Source: Gramella jeungdoensis (GTDB lineage: Bacteria; Bacteroidota; Bacteroidia; Flavobacteriales; Flavobacteriaceae). Taken from it: a stretch of 64,000 bases of DNA. Shown piece after piece: positions 53,358 through 63,601 of this stretch. The stretch covers positions 558,001-622,000 of the forward strand of contig NZ_JAMSCK010000001.1 of the NCBI RefSeq assembly GCF_023805255.1. The letters are read 5' to 3'. Made by a program: the position numbers and the translations under genes. The notes below the pieces were generated by a model, which ran no database searches, had not been told where the DNA came from, and worked only from the letters and a program-made list of their open reading frames with translations. Position 1 is the stretch's first letter. Each line of letters opens with the position of its first letter.

Positions 53358-55913
53358 TTAACCACATTTCGAAGAACCGCAGTCCTTACAGGTTAAGCAA
53401 CCTTCCTGGTATATCAGATTTGAGGAGTTACAATTATTACATTTCTCTTTCTTCGCTACCGTGCCATCGGCGATATAGCGTTTAAGAGCTCTCACCACAC
53501 CATTCTTCCAGGTGTTAATAGATTCGCTATCCAGTTGCAGACTATTGATCAGGTCTACCACCTTGTCTATAGACATTCCGTGGCGAAGAGTACTTGAGAT
53601 AAGTTTCGCGTAGTTCCAGTATTCCGGGTTGAACTTATGAGAAAGCCCTTCGATTGTGGTCTTATAACCTCTTTTGTTCTCGTACTGGAAATCATATCTT
53701 GAAGTTCCGTCTTCATCTCGGTTTTTGATGATCAATCCTTCATTTACCCAGCGAGGAAGCAAGATTCCTTCTTCATCATCGGCAAAACCGGTGAAGATCT
53801 CATATGGCCTTCCATCAACAAGACCAATAAAGGCGATCCATTTGTCTTTGTTGTTCTGGAACCTAACCACATCTGCAGTAAGCGTTTGAGGCCTTTTAAG
53901 TGGGAAAGCACCAACGGCCTCTTCAGCCTCTTCTTCTTTTTTCTCTTCGTTGGAGATAAGAACTCCAGATCTTGAGCCATCACGATAAACCGTAACGCCT
54001 TTACAGCCGGCTTCCCAGGCTTCCATATAAAGTTTTCCTACAAGATCTTCATCAACATCATTCGGTAGGTTGATGGTTACACTAATGGAGTGATCTATCC
54101 ACTTCTGAACAGCTCCCTGCATTTTTACCTTGCTTAGCCAGTCAACATCATTTGAAGTTGCCTGGTAGTAAGGAGACATTTTAACCAGTTTGTCAAGTTC
54201 TTCCTGGGTATAGTTCTTTTCGGTATCATGACCATTAACTTTCATCCATTCCTTGAATCGATGGTGGAACACCACATATTCTTCCCAGGAATCTCCAACT
54301 TCGTCCACAAAATCTACTCTGGCATCCTTATCATTAGGATTTACCTTTCTTCTTCTTTTGTAAACCGGTAGGAAAACGGGCTCTATCCCAGAAGTTGTTT
54401 GTGTCATTAAACTGGTAGTTCCCGTAGGAGCGATGGTAAGAAGTGCGATATTTCTTCTACCATGTTCCATCATATCATAATAAAGCTTTTCGTCGGCTTC
54501 TTTTATTCTGTTGATAAGTGGATTATCTTTTTCCCTGTCAGAATCATAGATAGAGAATGCACCTCTTTCCTTGGCAGTTTCGACTGAAGCACGATAAGCT
54601 GCAAGTGTGATATTCTTATGAACATCTACTGAAAAATCGATCCCTTCCTTGCTTCCGTATTTGATACCAAGACCCGCAAGCATATCACCTTCGGCAGTGA
54701 TACCAATACCAGTTCTACGACCTTCATAAGCTTTTTTGCGGATATTAAGCCAAAGATTCTTTTCAACAGATTTTATTTCTTCACTTTCCGGATCGGCATC
54801 GATCTTTGCAAGAATATTATCGATCTTCTCCAGTTCAAGATCAATGATATCATCCATGATCCTTTGGGCTGCTCCAATATGCTTTTTGAATAGCTCGTAG
54901 TTGAATTTGGCCTTTTTAGTGAATGGATCCTCTACATATGAATAAAGGTTAATAGCCAGTAAACGGCAGGAATCGTATGGGCATAGCGGAATCTCACCAC
55001 AAGGGTTGGTAGATACCGTTTTATAACCAAGATCTGCATAACAATCTGGCACCGATTCGTTGATCACGGTATCCCAGAACAGAATCCCCGGCTCGGCAGA
55101 CTGCCACGCATTGTGTACGATCTTTTTCCATAATTTTTCGGCCTGTATCTCCTTAGAGAATTTTGGATTTTGACTAAAAACAGGATATTTCTGAGTATAA
55201 TCACTGTTATTCTTAACAGCTTTCATAAATTCATCATCGATTCTAACCGAAACATTAGCGCCTGTAACCTTACCTTGTTCCATTTTCGCATCGATAAAGT
55301 CTTCTGCATCTGGATGATTTATAGATACCGAAAGCATAAGCGCTCCACGGCGGCCATCCTGAGCAACCTCCCGGGTAGAATTTGAATAACGCTCCATAAA
55401 AGGAACGATTCCCGTAGAAGTAAGGGCAGAGTTTTTAACAGCCGATCCTTTAGGGCGAATATGGGAAAGGTCATGACCCACGCCACCACGGCGTTTCATC
55501 AATTGCACCTGTTCCTGGTCTATCTTCATTACGCCTCCATAAGAATCTGAATCACCATCGTTACCTATTACAAAGCAATTTGAAAGTGAACCTACCTGGT
55601 AAGGGTTTCCAATACCGGCCATGGGACTTCCCTGGGGAACGATATATTTAAAGTTTTTGATAAGATCGAAAACTTCATTCTCGCTCATCGGGTTTGGATA
55701 TTTCTTTTCGACTCTGGCAATTTCTTTCGCGATACGTCTATGCATATCGTCCGGTGTAAGTTCATAGATATTCCCTTTGGAATCTTTAAGGGCATATTTA
55801 TTCACCCAAACCCTTGCAGCAAGATCATCTCCTTTAAAATATTTAAGTGATGCTTCATAAGCCTGCTCCTGGGTATAGATTTTTGGAACGACTGGTTTTT
55901 CTTGTACAGGCAT
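53358..55913 (-). CDS. nrdJ: Cobalamin-dependent (class II) ribonucleotide reductase
   Basis: An 851-residue enzyme that makes deoxynucleotides using adenosylcobalamin, independent of oxygen. Blocks include SNCFVIGNDGDSDSYGGVM, STNPCGEIPLCPYDSCRLLA (active-site Cys/Glu), RTGIGITAEGDMLAGLG and NIALLTIAPTGTTSLMTQT. The C-terminus has a Cys-rich zinc-ribbon-like tail (CNNCNSSN then CLTCKDCGSSKCG) that probably recharges the active-site disulphide. It is transcribed alone. I saw no cobalamin riboswitch upstream. Adjacent PULs on both sides are unrelated in function. Confidence 0.93.
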   Translation of the reverse strand: MPVQEKPVVPKIYTQEQAYEASLKYFKGDDLAARVWVNKYALKDSKGNIYELTPDDMHRRIAKEIARVEKKYPNPMSENEVFDLIKNFKYIVPQGSPMAGIGNPYQVGSLSNCFVIGNDGDSDSYGGVMKIDQEQVQLMKRRGGVGHDLSHIRPKGSAVKNSALTSTGIVPFMERYSNSTREVAQDGRRGALMLSVSINHPDAEDFIDAKMEQGKVTGANVSVRIDDEFMKAVKNNSDYTQKYPVFSQNPKFSKEIQAEKLWKKIVHNAWQSAEPGILFWDTVINESVPDCYADLGYKTVSTNPCGEIPLCPYDSCRLLAINLYSYVEDPFTKKAKFNYELFKKHIGAAQRIMDDIIDLELEKIDNILAKIDADPESEEIKSVEKNLWLNIRKKAYEGRRTGIGITAEGDMLAGLGIKYGSKEGIDFSVDVHKNITLAAYRASVETAKERGAFSIYDSDREKDNPLINRIKEADEKLYYDMMEHGRRNIALLTIAPTGTTSLMTQTTSGIEPVFLPVYKRRRKVNPNDKDARVDFVDEVGDSWEEYVVFHHRFKEWMKVNGHDTEKNYTQEELDKLVKMSPYYQATSNDVDWLSKVKMQGAVQKWIDHSISVTINLPNDVDEDLVGKLYMEAWEAGCKGVTVYRDGSRSGVLISNEEKKEEEAEEAVGAFPLKRPQTLTADVVRFQNNKDKWIAFIGLVDGRPYEIFTGFADDEEGILLPRWVNEGLIIKNRDEDGTSRYDFQYENKRGYKTTIEGLSHKFNPEYWNYAKLISSTLRHGMSIDKVVDLINSLQLDSESINTWKNGVVRALKRYIADGTVAKKEKCNNCNSSNLIYQEGCLTCKDCGSSKCG

Positions 55914-55966
55914 ATAAATGAGATTTTTAGGTTAGAAATTCGTTATTCGAGTAGTGTAAATCTAAT

Positions 55967-55974
55967 CAAAGATA
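55967..55974 (-). promoter_or_regulatory. -7 promoter element of nrdJ
   Basis: On the minus strand TATCTTTG matches TAnnTTTG exactly, about 55 bases upstream of the ATG. No TTG is found at the expected 19-base spacing. Confidence 0.4.
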
Positions 55975-56214
55975 TGAGACAATTAACAAATCGTTTGGAA
56001 AAAGTTATCAAGAAAAAATTGTTAATTAACTGATATTTAGAGTTATAAAAAATTACTAACAATAAAAAGTTGACAAATAATAAAAACTAATATTTTTTTA
56101 TTTGAATCGATCTTTTTGAGATTGTAATGGGAAATAATTGTAGGAATACCAAGTGTGTTTCGGGAATTTTCTCAAAAAAAGTGGAGATATTGGATGAAAT
56201 TGAAGAAAAAAAAG

Positions 56215-56237
56215 AGGCTCCGCAAACTGCGGAGCCT
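56215..56237 (-). terminator. Terminator of the alpha-glucan PUL operon
   Basis: AGGCTCCGC and GCGGAGCCT pair; the minus strand continues CTTTTTTTTCTTC. It lies about 40 bases past the amylase stop. Confidence 0.88.
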
Positions 56238-56278
56238 TCTTTGAATTAACACCTATGAAAATTCAAAAATAAAAGCGT

Positions 56279-57730
56279 TTATTCTGTTATAGACCATATC
56301 GCATATCCATTTGCAGGTGCTTCTATGGTCACCGCCCCATTTTCATCGGAGGTAGGGTTATATGTTGAGTTACCACTATAATCCATAAGGGTAACATTAT
56401 TCCAGTTTGAACTTACAGTCCTTCTCTTAGTACTGTTTGAAATGCTAATATATAGAATTAATCCGGGATTTGTATCGGTACCAGATCTTTTCATAACATA
56501 TTCATCATCATCAACATACAGTACCTCTGTTTCTCCCACTGCAATGCTGTTGTGAATTTCTATAAGGCTTTTTATTTCCTCCTGAAAATCAGGGTTTTCG
56601 TAGTCAGAATAAAAAATTGTTGGATAACCAGGATGTGTAAGAATGAAGGCATAGGCTTTCATCTTATTTGAAGATTTTATGTAATTATCTTCGTTAGAAT
56701 CCTTTTCAGTATCATGATTGGCGGTGAAAGTAACGGCCTTTTCCGGGTGTGTTTTCCAAAGCATATCATCATTGAGCCTGTTAAGATCTTCATGTCTGTC
56801 TAATCCCTCTTCTAATTTATAAAAGGTAGCGAAATCGAAAGCGCCACTTCCAGTTTCATTCACATAATCCCTAAGTACAGACGCACGGCCATCCCAAAGT
56901 TCCGCTACTGAAAATCCGCCAACTTCATCCAGCCATGCTTTGACCACCCAGGGTTCAAATCCAAGTACATAATCAAAACGCCAGCCATCAAAGCCCATTA
57001 CGTTCTGGTAATATTTGGCCACTGAATTATCTTTTTTCCACAGCCACTCCTGGACATAATCCCTGTGATGGTCGAGGTTCGTTTCTTCATAGAACAAACT
57101 TCCGGGGTCATACTCACTCACACTGTTAGGATAAAAATATTCATAATTCCTATTGAACATGCCCGAAGCATTCCCGTGTTCTTCATCAAAAAGGGTGTAG
57201 GTCTCTTTTTCCCTGTATGGGTTATATTCGAGTCCGCCTCCCGAGTTGTGGTTGATAACAATATCAGCGATCACCTCCACATTATTATCGTGTGCAGTAG
57301 TGATAAGGTTTTCCAGTTCTTCCCTGGAACCAAAACGGGTCTCCACAGTACCATGCTGTTCATAGTTACCAAAATCATAATAATCTGAAACATCATAACC
57401 CATTGAATAACCACCCGATTGACCTTTGGTTGCCACCGGCAGCCACATGCGATCGATACCGGCATCTGCCCAGCCAGGTACTTTATCTGAAAGATTATCC
57501 CACCATCCAAAACGGGGTTCCACGTCCCAGTAAAATGCCTGCATCATCACCCCATTTCCATTATCATAAGCCGAAAGGTCTATAGGCTGAGGTTCTGGCT
57601 GAGGCTGTGGTGTGGGTTCGCTTATATCATCGGTAGGATCTACAGGTTCTCCTGAATCATCGGTTGAACAAGCTGATAAACCAAGGATAATACTTAAAAC
57701 CCATATAATCAGCAATCTATTTCTTTTCAT
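56279..57730 (-). CDS. GH13 alpha-amylase lipoprotein
   Basis: 483 residues from ATG 57730, chosen because MKRNRLLIIWVLSIILGLSAC gives a lipoprotein signal (Cys21); a longer in-frame extension lacks one. A Pro/Gln/Glu linker (about 38-50, PTPQPQPEPQP) holds it off the membrane. Catalytic residues of GH13 are D253 (GWRFDYVLG), E277 (SVAELWDG) and D340 (FTANHDTEKD), with region I DIVINHNSGG. It cleaves internal alpha-1,4 bonds in starch or glycogen, probably at the cell surface. Last gene of the SusC-D-E-amylase operon, behind an internal hairpin. Confidence 0.92.
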   Translation of the reverse strand: MKRNRLLIIWVLSIILGLSACSTDDSGEPVDPTDDISEPTPQPQPEPQPIDLSAYDNGNGVMMQAFYWDVEPRFGWWDNLSDKVPGWADAGIDRMWLPVATKGQSGGYSMGYDVSDYYDFGNYEQHGTVETRFGSREELENLITTAHDNNVEVIADIVINHNSGGGLEYNPYREKETYTLFDEEHGNASGMFNRNYEYFYPNSVSEYDPGSLFYEETNLDHHRDYVQEWLWKKDNSVAKYYQNVMGFDGWRFDYVLGFEPWVVKAWLDEVGGFSVAELWDGRASVLRDYVNETGSGAFDFATFYKLEEGLDRHEDLNRLNDDMLWKTHPEKAVTFTANHDTEKDSNEDNYIKSSNKMKAYAFILTHPGYPTIFYSDYENPDFQEEIKSLIEIHNSIAVGETEVLYVDDDEYVMKRSGTDTNPGLILYISISNSTKRRTVSSNWNNVTLMDYSGNSTYNPTSDENGAVTIEAPANGYAIWSITE

Positions 57731-57747
57731 ATTTCGATATTTAGGAT

Positions 57748-57776
57748 AAAAAAGGCTGCATGAGGCAGCCTTTTTT
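57748..57776 (-). terminator. Hairpin between susE and the amylase gene
   Basis: AAAAAAGGCTGC and GCAGCCTTTTTT form a 12-bp stem with a 5-base loop and T-runs on both strands. Lying inside the operon, it may act as a partial terminator that lowers amylase expression. Confidence 0.65.
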
Positions 57777-57792
57777 ATCATTTCTGGATTTC

Positions 57793-58920
57793 TTATTCTT
57801 CAATAACTGGGATCAGAATATATCTTCCGGTAAGGTCATTGAACCAGATGTTATAAACACCTTCCGAAACGGGGATATTGGCTCCATCCTGAACAGCTTC
57901 ACCGCTTAGTTCGGTTCCTGCTCCCCAGTTTACAGCCCAGTCATCGGCCGCACGGAATTTCATTTCTCCATCTGCAAGAGAAACTTCACTGGCATACCAG
58001 ATATGAGAATTGAAAGAAGATTGCGTCATATCAGTATCAGCATCCCAACCACCCGGAGTGGCGTTTCCTATATAGCCAATTGTGCTATATGTAGTAGCTC
58101 CACTGGCATCGTAAGAATCCATAGAGAAGCTTAGATCATCTACATTTACAGTTATAGTGTAATATCCTGCTGAAGCCACCTCTATTGAAGCGGGATCCGG
58201 ATCTGCTTCTGTAGGTCGGTATACCAGAGTAGATCCATCATAACCATACATTGGAGCCCAGGCCTGACCTTCAAGGAATTTATAATAACCTGCTGCAAAA
58301 TATCCTGTGAAATAGAAGATATTTTCGTTGTCAGGATCTCTGAATAATGGAGTATTGTTATTGTCTGGGTTCCATCCTGCGGCAGTGGCATCACCTACCA
58401 GGTAGAGGTTTAATTTAGTTTCTTCCTCTTCGCCTACTTCAGGTAGGGTAACTTGAAGGGAAACCGGATTTGAGATAGTATCCAGTCCGGTCTCATTACC
58501 TGATCCCAGGTATCCTCGAACCCTAAAATGTATCAGTCCTGAATTGTCCAGGTCGGTGTTAGGATCATTATCCAAACCGGCATCTTCAGCAAGGTCCATC
58601 ATTTGCCCTATGGTAACACCAAGATTGGTTTCAGTAGTTGTTCCAATCACATCAAAACTGGAGAAATCAGCGTTTGCCGAGCCCTGAAGTTCATATGTTA
58701 CCGGGGTGGGAGCGTCAAAATCTACCTCATTCCATACGAACCTTTCTGCAAGGTTGTCTTTTACGGCAGAGGTTAGAGTGTAATTTGACGAAAATGAGTT
58801 AACGAAAATAAGTTCTTCAGCGGCTGGCTGAGCAGTAAAGACAATATCATCATCATGTTCACAGGAGGTAAATCCCGCAAGCGCAATTATGGTTAATAGT
58901 AAAATAGAAAACTTTTTCAT
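57793..58920 (-). CDS. SusE-type starch-binding lipoprotein
   Basis: 375 residues with lipobox GFTSC (Cys20). The N-terminal SusE Ig-like domain (FTAQPAAEELIFVNSFSSNY) is followed by two starch-binding modules, each opening with a Trp-containing motif: LYLVGDATAAGWNPDNNNTP and YIGNATPGGWDADTDMTQSS. SusE proteins bind starch at the surface and control the size of oligosaccharides entering through SusC. It lies 18 bases downstream of susD. Shorter than proteins with three binding modules such as SusF. Confidence 0.85.
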   Translation of the reverse strand: MKKFSILLLTIIALAGFTSCEHDDDIVFTAQPAAEELIFVNSFSSNYTLTSAVKDNLAERFVWNEVDFDAPTPVTYELQGSANADFSSFDVIGTTTETNLGVTIGQMMDLAEDAGLDNDPNTDLDNSGLIHFRVRGYLGSGNETGLDTISNPVSLQVTLPEVGEEEETKLNLYLVGDATAAGWNPDNNNTPLFRDPDNENIFYFTGYFAAGYYKFLEGQAWAPMYGYDGSTLVYRPTEADPDPASIEVASAGYYTITVNVDDLSFSMDSYDASGATTYSTIGYIGNATPGGWDADTDMTQSSFNSHIWYASEVSLADGEMKFRAADDWAVNWGAGTELSGEAVQDGANIPVSEGVYNIWFNDLTGRYILIPVIEE

Positions 58921-58938
58921 TTTGAGTCTGTTATAATA

Positions 58939-60549
58939 TTAATATCCTGTGTTTTGGGTTAAGTTGGTGTTTACACCTAAGTCTGATGCCGGAATTGGCA
59001 TAAGATCTCTGAAAGCTTCGGTCGTGGAACCCTGAGGCACACCTCCTTTAAACGGCCAAACTCCGTTTTCAGAGAATAGATTGAAACGAATTAGATCGGT
59101 TCTTCTATGAGCTTCCCAGTATAATTCCCTGGCTCTTTCATTTATGATAAGCTCCAGAGTAAGGTCTGATTCATCTATGTTGGCACTGTCATCGCCGTAG
59201 GCACGCTCCCGTAACTCATTTATATAAGATACCGCTTTGGCTTCACTACCGCCGCCGTCTCTAATGACAGCCTCAGCATACATTAGATACACATCTGCGA
59301 GACGGAACATTGGGAAATCAGTGTCCGGGAAATCCCCGGTTGGATCTGAACCAGGATTACCCTGGGTATCAACATTCTTGAATTTAGTAATGGCATAACC
59401 ATCATTGAAACTTGAAATATCACTTATTTCTTTAGACTGGCCTTCAGTAAAGAACATGGCTCTTTCATCCTGAACATCTTCAATAGGATCGTCATTATCA
59501 TCAAGGAATTTGTTAACCAAAGCTGAAGTAGTCCTAAGTCCGGCCCATCCACCGTTTATTCCAAAGTCATCAGGTTCCATATCGCCTCCAACGGCTGCAT
59601 GGATAATAAAGGTCATTCCGCCATAAGCCTGAGTATTCATTCCGTCAAAAGTGATAGGAAAGATGATCTCGTTCTGGGCGCCATTCGTATTATTATCGGC
59701 AAGGAATAGCTTCTGATAATCATCTACCAGACTATACCCAGATTCAATGATCTTTGTTGTATATTCGATAACTTCAGCACTACGATCTGTACCGGTATAT
59801 ACTTTAGAATTCTGATAAAGTTTCGCCAGTAACACCCAAACGGCAGCCTGATCGGCTCTTCCGTATTCATTCTGATTTGCTGCTACGATAGAACTTTCTA
59901 TATCCAGAAGTTCTCCTTCCAGATAAGAGAAAAGTTCTGGTCTCTGTATCTGTTCTGGAAGGAAGGCTCCAATGGGATCCTCTTCGGTCACAAATGGTGG
60001 TTTTCCAAAAAGATCCAGTGCATGCCAATAGCTAAGAGCTCTTAAGAACCTTGCTTCCGCACGAAATTTTTCAATGTCAGATCTTAAGGCTGAATCCACA
60101 CCACGAGCATCAAGTTTTTCAGGAGTCGTTTGCCTTAGAAATTCATTGGCCTGAGCTACCTGATACATGATCCTGGAATACATTGTTCTTATGAATTCAT
60201 TACCTGAAGTCCAGGTTTGAGAATGAAGGTCCTTAATCGTACCATCGTTCCATCCAATCACTGCTTCATCTGTTGTTAGTTCTTGCATTTTCCAGTATAG
60301 CCTTAGATACTGTGAAAAACCTTCATCCAGGCCAACAAGATCTGGATTTCCGGCAGGACCATCCTGCCCGCTTATTGCTAAACCGGCATATAATTTTGCA
60401 AGAAACTGCTTGTATGAGTCGGGATCCTGGAAGGTAGCTTCCGCAGAACTTCTGTTGTCCTCTGGCTGCAAATCTAAATCCTTCTCACAAGACCAAAGCA
60501 TAGTGATACTTGCAAAAATTATTAGAATTGATTTAAGTCTATTAAACAT
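58939..60549 (-). CDS. SusD-type starch-binding lipoprotein
   Basis: 536 residues with lipobox MLWSC (Cys21). The RagB/SusD fold is shown by DPDSYKQFLAKLYAGLAISG, FRAEARFLRALSYWHALDLFG and the C-terminal ERARELYWEAHRRTDLIRFN. It caps the SusC barrel encoded just upstream. The neighbouring SusE and GH13 amylase point to alpha-glucan as its ligand. Confidence 0.95.
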   Translation of the reverse strand: MFNRLKSILIIFASITMLWSCEKDLDLQPEDNRSSAEATFQDPDSYKQFLAKLYAGLAISGQDGPAGNPDLVGLDEGFSQYLRLYWKMQELTTDEAVIGWNDGTIKDLHSQTWTSGNEFIRTMYSRIMYQVAQANEFLRQTTPEKLDARGVDSALRSDIEKFRAEARFLRALSYWHALDLFGKPPFVTEEDPIGAFLPEQIQRPELFSYLEGELLDIESSIVAANQNEYGRADQAAVWVLLAKLYQNSKVYTGTDRSAEVIEYTTKIIESGYSLVDDYQKLFLADNNTNGAQNEIIFPITFDGMNTQAYGGMTFIIHAAVGGDMEPDDFGINGGWAGLRTTSALVNKFLDDNDDPIEDVQDERAMFFTEGQSKEISDISSFNDGYAITKFKNVDTQGNPGSDPTGDFPDTDFPMFRLADVYLMYAEAVIRDGGGSEAKAVSYINELRERAYGDDSANIDESDLTLELIINERARELYWEAHRRTDLIRFNLFSENGVWPFKGGVPQGSTTEAFRDLMPIPASDLGVNTNLTQNTGY

Positions 60550-60573
60550 AACTTTTATGTGTTATTAAGTTTT

Positions 60574-63495
60574 TTAAAATGTTAGATTTAATCCCAGCAC
60601 AAAGTTTCTTGAGCGAGGGTAGAAATTATTATCTATACCATTGAAAATTTCTGGATCCAGTCCTTCATAATTAGTAATGGTAAGCACGTTGGTTGCTGTG
60701 AATGAAGCTCTGAAATCCACTTCTTCAAATGGGAAATTATAGCCTATACTAAGGTTGTCCAGTTTTACGAAATCTGCAGGCTGTATATAGTAATCTGAGA
60801 AATACTGGCTATCTACAAAATTCGATTCGAGAACATTGGTATTCACATTTGCGTAATAATCATCTGGAGTCACTGTTACAGCTTCAATAAAAGCGTTGGA
60901 CTGGGTATTGTTATACACATAGTTTCCAAAACTTCCTCTAAAAGTGAAGCTTAGATCCAGGTTCTTATAATTTAAGGTATTCGTTAATCCCATGAAGTAA
61001 TCTGGAGATGCTTTTTTATAAGGCTGTCTGTCTGCCTCGGTTATAGCATTATCTCCATTCACATCTACATATGCTCCTTCAATAGGATTTCCATCCTGGT
61101 CATACACCTGTCTGAAAACAAAGAAGGTGTAAGGATCATAACCTGTTTTCCATAGCTGGATGGTGTTACCTACAGCACCTCCGATTCCTCCCTGAGGAAT
61201 AAAGAACTCCGGATCATCTCCCAGTGATAGGGCAGTGATCTCATTCTCCTGGAAAGTGATGTTGTAATTCAGGCTCCAGTTAAAGTCTTCAGAGCGTGCA
61301 AGGTCTCCACCAAGTCCAACTTCAATACCACGACTAACTGTTTCTCCAACATTCGTTACAAGCTGGTCGGTAAGGTTGGCACCTGCAGGTACGGGAACCT
61401 GGGCTAGAAGGTCTGAGGTCTGACGGTAATATGCATCTACAGAACCACTGATCCTGTTATTAAAGAACCCGAAATCTATCCCCGCATTATAGTTTTTAAG
61501 GGCTTCCCATTTAATATCCTCATCAAATTCCTCCGGTCTTAAAGTAGGGTAGAACTGATTTCCGAACTGGTAAGAAGCACCTGTCACACTAGGAGTGTAG
61601 ATCCCAAGATACCCATAATTGGGGCCAATCTCCTGGTTTCCTGTTTCTCCGTACCCACCTCTTATTTTTAATTTTGAGATGACACCGGAATTAACAAGAA
61701 ACTCTTCATTATGTAGCTTCCAACCAATAGAGGCTGCCGGGAAACCACTCCATCTGTTATCTTCAGAAAATCTCGAAGAACCATCAAACCTGTAACTTGC
61801 CGAGATAAGATATTTGTCATCTATATCAAAGCTGGCCCGGGCAAAATAAGACTCCAGTGCATTCCTGTTAATCGAAGGCTCTCTTTCTTCAATTTCATTA
61901 GGGTTAGTAAATCTCCCAGTAAAGTACTGGAAGAATTCCTGGTAAGAATGTCCCGCCGTGAAATCTAAATCTGTATTTATTGGAGTAATATTGGTCTTAT
62001 AATTAAAATAGGTATCTAAAAGGAGGTTTCTGTTAATATTGAAATATTCTTCGAACTGTTCCCTTTCGGCAGCAACTATGGCTGAAGTGATAGGTCTTGA
62101 GTTTCTACCTTCATTTTCTGCATAATCAAATCCGGCATTTACATTAAATTCCAACCCTTCGATGAAAGGTAGTTCGTAAACAGCTTTAAGGTTAGTAATG
62201 TTCCTTTTTACCCTTCCTCTGTTGTAATACTGCTCCAGGGTGGCCAGTGGGTTCCTGGTTGCAAGTCTCATCTCATCGTTGGTGGTATTTCCATCACGGA
62301 ATTCGAAATAACCATCAAACGGACTGGTAGGGTCGTATACCGGCTGAGTAGGATCAAAAGCTATAGCACCTCCTATAGCACCCTGATCTGCAAAGCTATT
62401 ATCCTCGAGAATTCCCTTTGAAGTCAAAGTCAGTTTTAAGGAGTTATCGAAAAGGTCCTGATTAAGGGCAATATTCAGGGAGTTTCTTCCGTAGTAATCG
62501 GTCTTTAGAACACCTGTTTGCTCGGTATTACTAAAGTTAATACGATACCTGAAATTCTCGAACCCCTGTGTAGCCGTTAAGTTATGAATGGCTCCTACCG
62601 AGGTTTTATAAATAACATCCTGCCAGTCAGTATCGGCATCTCCTAAAAGAGAAGGATCGGTATTAGATCGGCTTGTTACAAGATTTCTGAATTGTTCAGC
62701 ATTTAGAACATCAACCTTATCGGTTATATTTCCAATTGAAGCCTTAACATCATAGGTGAACTGGAAAGGGGAATCTTTTTTACCTTTTTTCGTAGTAATA
62801 AGGATCACACCATTTGATGCTCTCGAACCATAAATTGAAGTTGCAGCAGCATCTTTAAGAACCACAAAATCTTCAATTTCATTCGGGTTTATGGTGTTCA
62901 GGGCATTTCTGGTACCAGATACCCCTCTTTGATCTAATGGAACACCGTCTACAACTACAAGGGGTGAGTTATTAGCCGAAAGAGATGAACCACCTCTAAT
63001 ACGAATTGTAGCACCTTCACCTGGAGCACCTCCCGGAGGAGTGATTTGTACCCCGGCAGATTTTCCTGCTATCAATTGTTCAGGGGAGATTACCGCTCCC
63101 TTGTTGAACTCTTCAGCAGAAATCTTTTCAACGGCTCCAGTGGCATCCTGTTCCGAAGTAGCACCGTATCCAATAAGGACTACTTCATCTAAAGTGGCCT
63201 GATCTTCATCCAGCGCAATATCAATGGTAGATTGTCCCTCATAAGGAACTTCCTGGGTTGCGAACCCGAGAAATGAATATACCAGGATATCTTCATCAGA
63301 AACATCGCTGATGGTGTAGTTACCATCAAAATCGGTAGTGGTACCGTTGCTGGTACCTTTAATAATGACGTTCACCCCTGGAACGGGCAAACCTGTGGCA
63401 CTTTCGGTGACAGTTCCGCTAACCGTGTTTTGGGCAAAAAAGCTCATCGGCAGCATAAACAGCAAAAGCAACGAGCTTTTAAATAAAGTTCTCAT
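60574..63495 (-). CDS. SusC-type TonB-dependent transporter for alpha-glucan
   Basis: 973 residues. A signal peptide (MRTLFKSSLLLLFMLPMSFF) is followed by the carboxypeptidase-regulatory-like domain (SGTVTESATGLPVPGVNVII), a TonB box region DEVVLIGYGATSEQDATGAV, the plug (EDFVVLKDAAATSIYGSRAS) and a barrel ending RNFVLGLNLTF. It imports malto-oligosaccharides, judged from the SusE and amylase downstream. First gene of the operon; the upstream region carries a LacI-type operator candidate and a divergent LacI gene. Confidence 0.95.
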   Translation of the reverse strand: MRTLFKSSLLLLFMLPMSFFAQNTVSGTVTESATGLPVPGVNVIIKGTSNGTTTDFDGNYTISDVSDEDILVYSFLGFATQEVPYEGQSTIDIALDEDQATLDEVVLIGYGATSEQDATGAVEKISAEEFNKGAVISPEQLIAGKSAGVQITPPGGAPGEGATIRIRGGSSLSANNSPLVVVDGVPLDQRGVSGTRNALNTINPNEIEDFVVLKDAAATSIYGSRASNGVILITTKKGKKDSPFQFTYDVKASIGNITDKVDVLNAEQFRNLVTSRSNTDPSLLGDADTDWQDVIYKTSVGAIHNLTATQGFENFRYRINFSNTEQTGVLKTDYYGRNSLNIALNQDLFDNSLKLTLTSKGILEDNSFADQGAIGGAIAFDPTQPVYDPTSPFDGYFEFRDGNTTNDEMRLATRNPLATLEQYYNRGRVKRNITNLKAVYELPFIEGLEFNVNAGFDYAENEGRNSRPITSAIVAAEREQFEEYFNINRNLLLDTYFNYKTNITPINTDLDFTAGHSYQEFFQYFTGRFTNPNEIEEREPSINRNALESYFARASFDIDDKYLISASYRFDGSSRFSEDNRWSGFPAASIGWKLHNEEFLVNSGVISKLKIRGGYGETGNQEIGPNYGYLGIYTPSVTGASYQFGNQFYPTLRPEEFDEDIKWEALKNYNAGIDFGFFNNRISGSVDAYYRQTSDLLAQVPVPAGANLTDQLVTNVGETVSRGIEVGLGGDLARSEDFNWSLNYNITFQENEITALSLGDDPEFFIPQGGIGGAVGNTIQLWKTGYDPYTFFVFRQVYDQDGNPIEGAYVDVNGDNAITEADRQPYKKASPDYFMGLTNTLNYKNLDLSFTFRGSFGNYVYNNTQSNAFIEAVTVTPDDYYANVNTNVLESNFVDSQYFSDYYIQPADFVKLDNLSIGYNFPFEEVDFRASFTATNVLTITNYEGLDPEIFNGIDNNFYPRSRNFVLGLNLTF

Positions 63496-63601
63496 AAATT
63501 TTCTATTGGTTTTTAATAAAAATTGACCTCATATTTTTACTTCCTGTGTGAAATTTATGTAAAATTTTGTGCAATTTTCGTGGAAGCCGCGCCAGCAAAG
63601 G

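Larger units (their letters stand above)
55914..56278. other. AT-rich intergenic region between amylase and nrdJ
   Basis: 365 bases without a gene. It contains the nrdJ -7 element near its left end and the amylase-operon terminator at 56215-56237. The remainder (56000-56200) is AT-rich with no ORF, RNA or repeat that I could support. Confidence 0.6.

Noticed and set aside
55914-56278. Possible cobalamin riboswitch upstream of the B12-dependent reductase
   Set aside because: No B12-box-like sequence or multi-helix structure was found; the leader implied by the -7 element is only about 50 bases.
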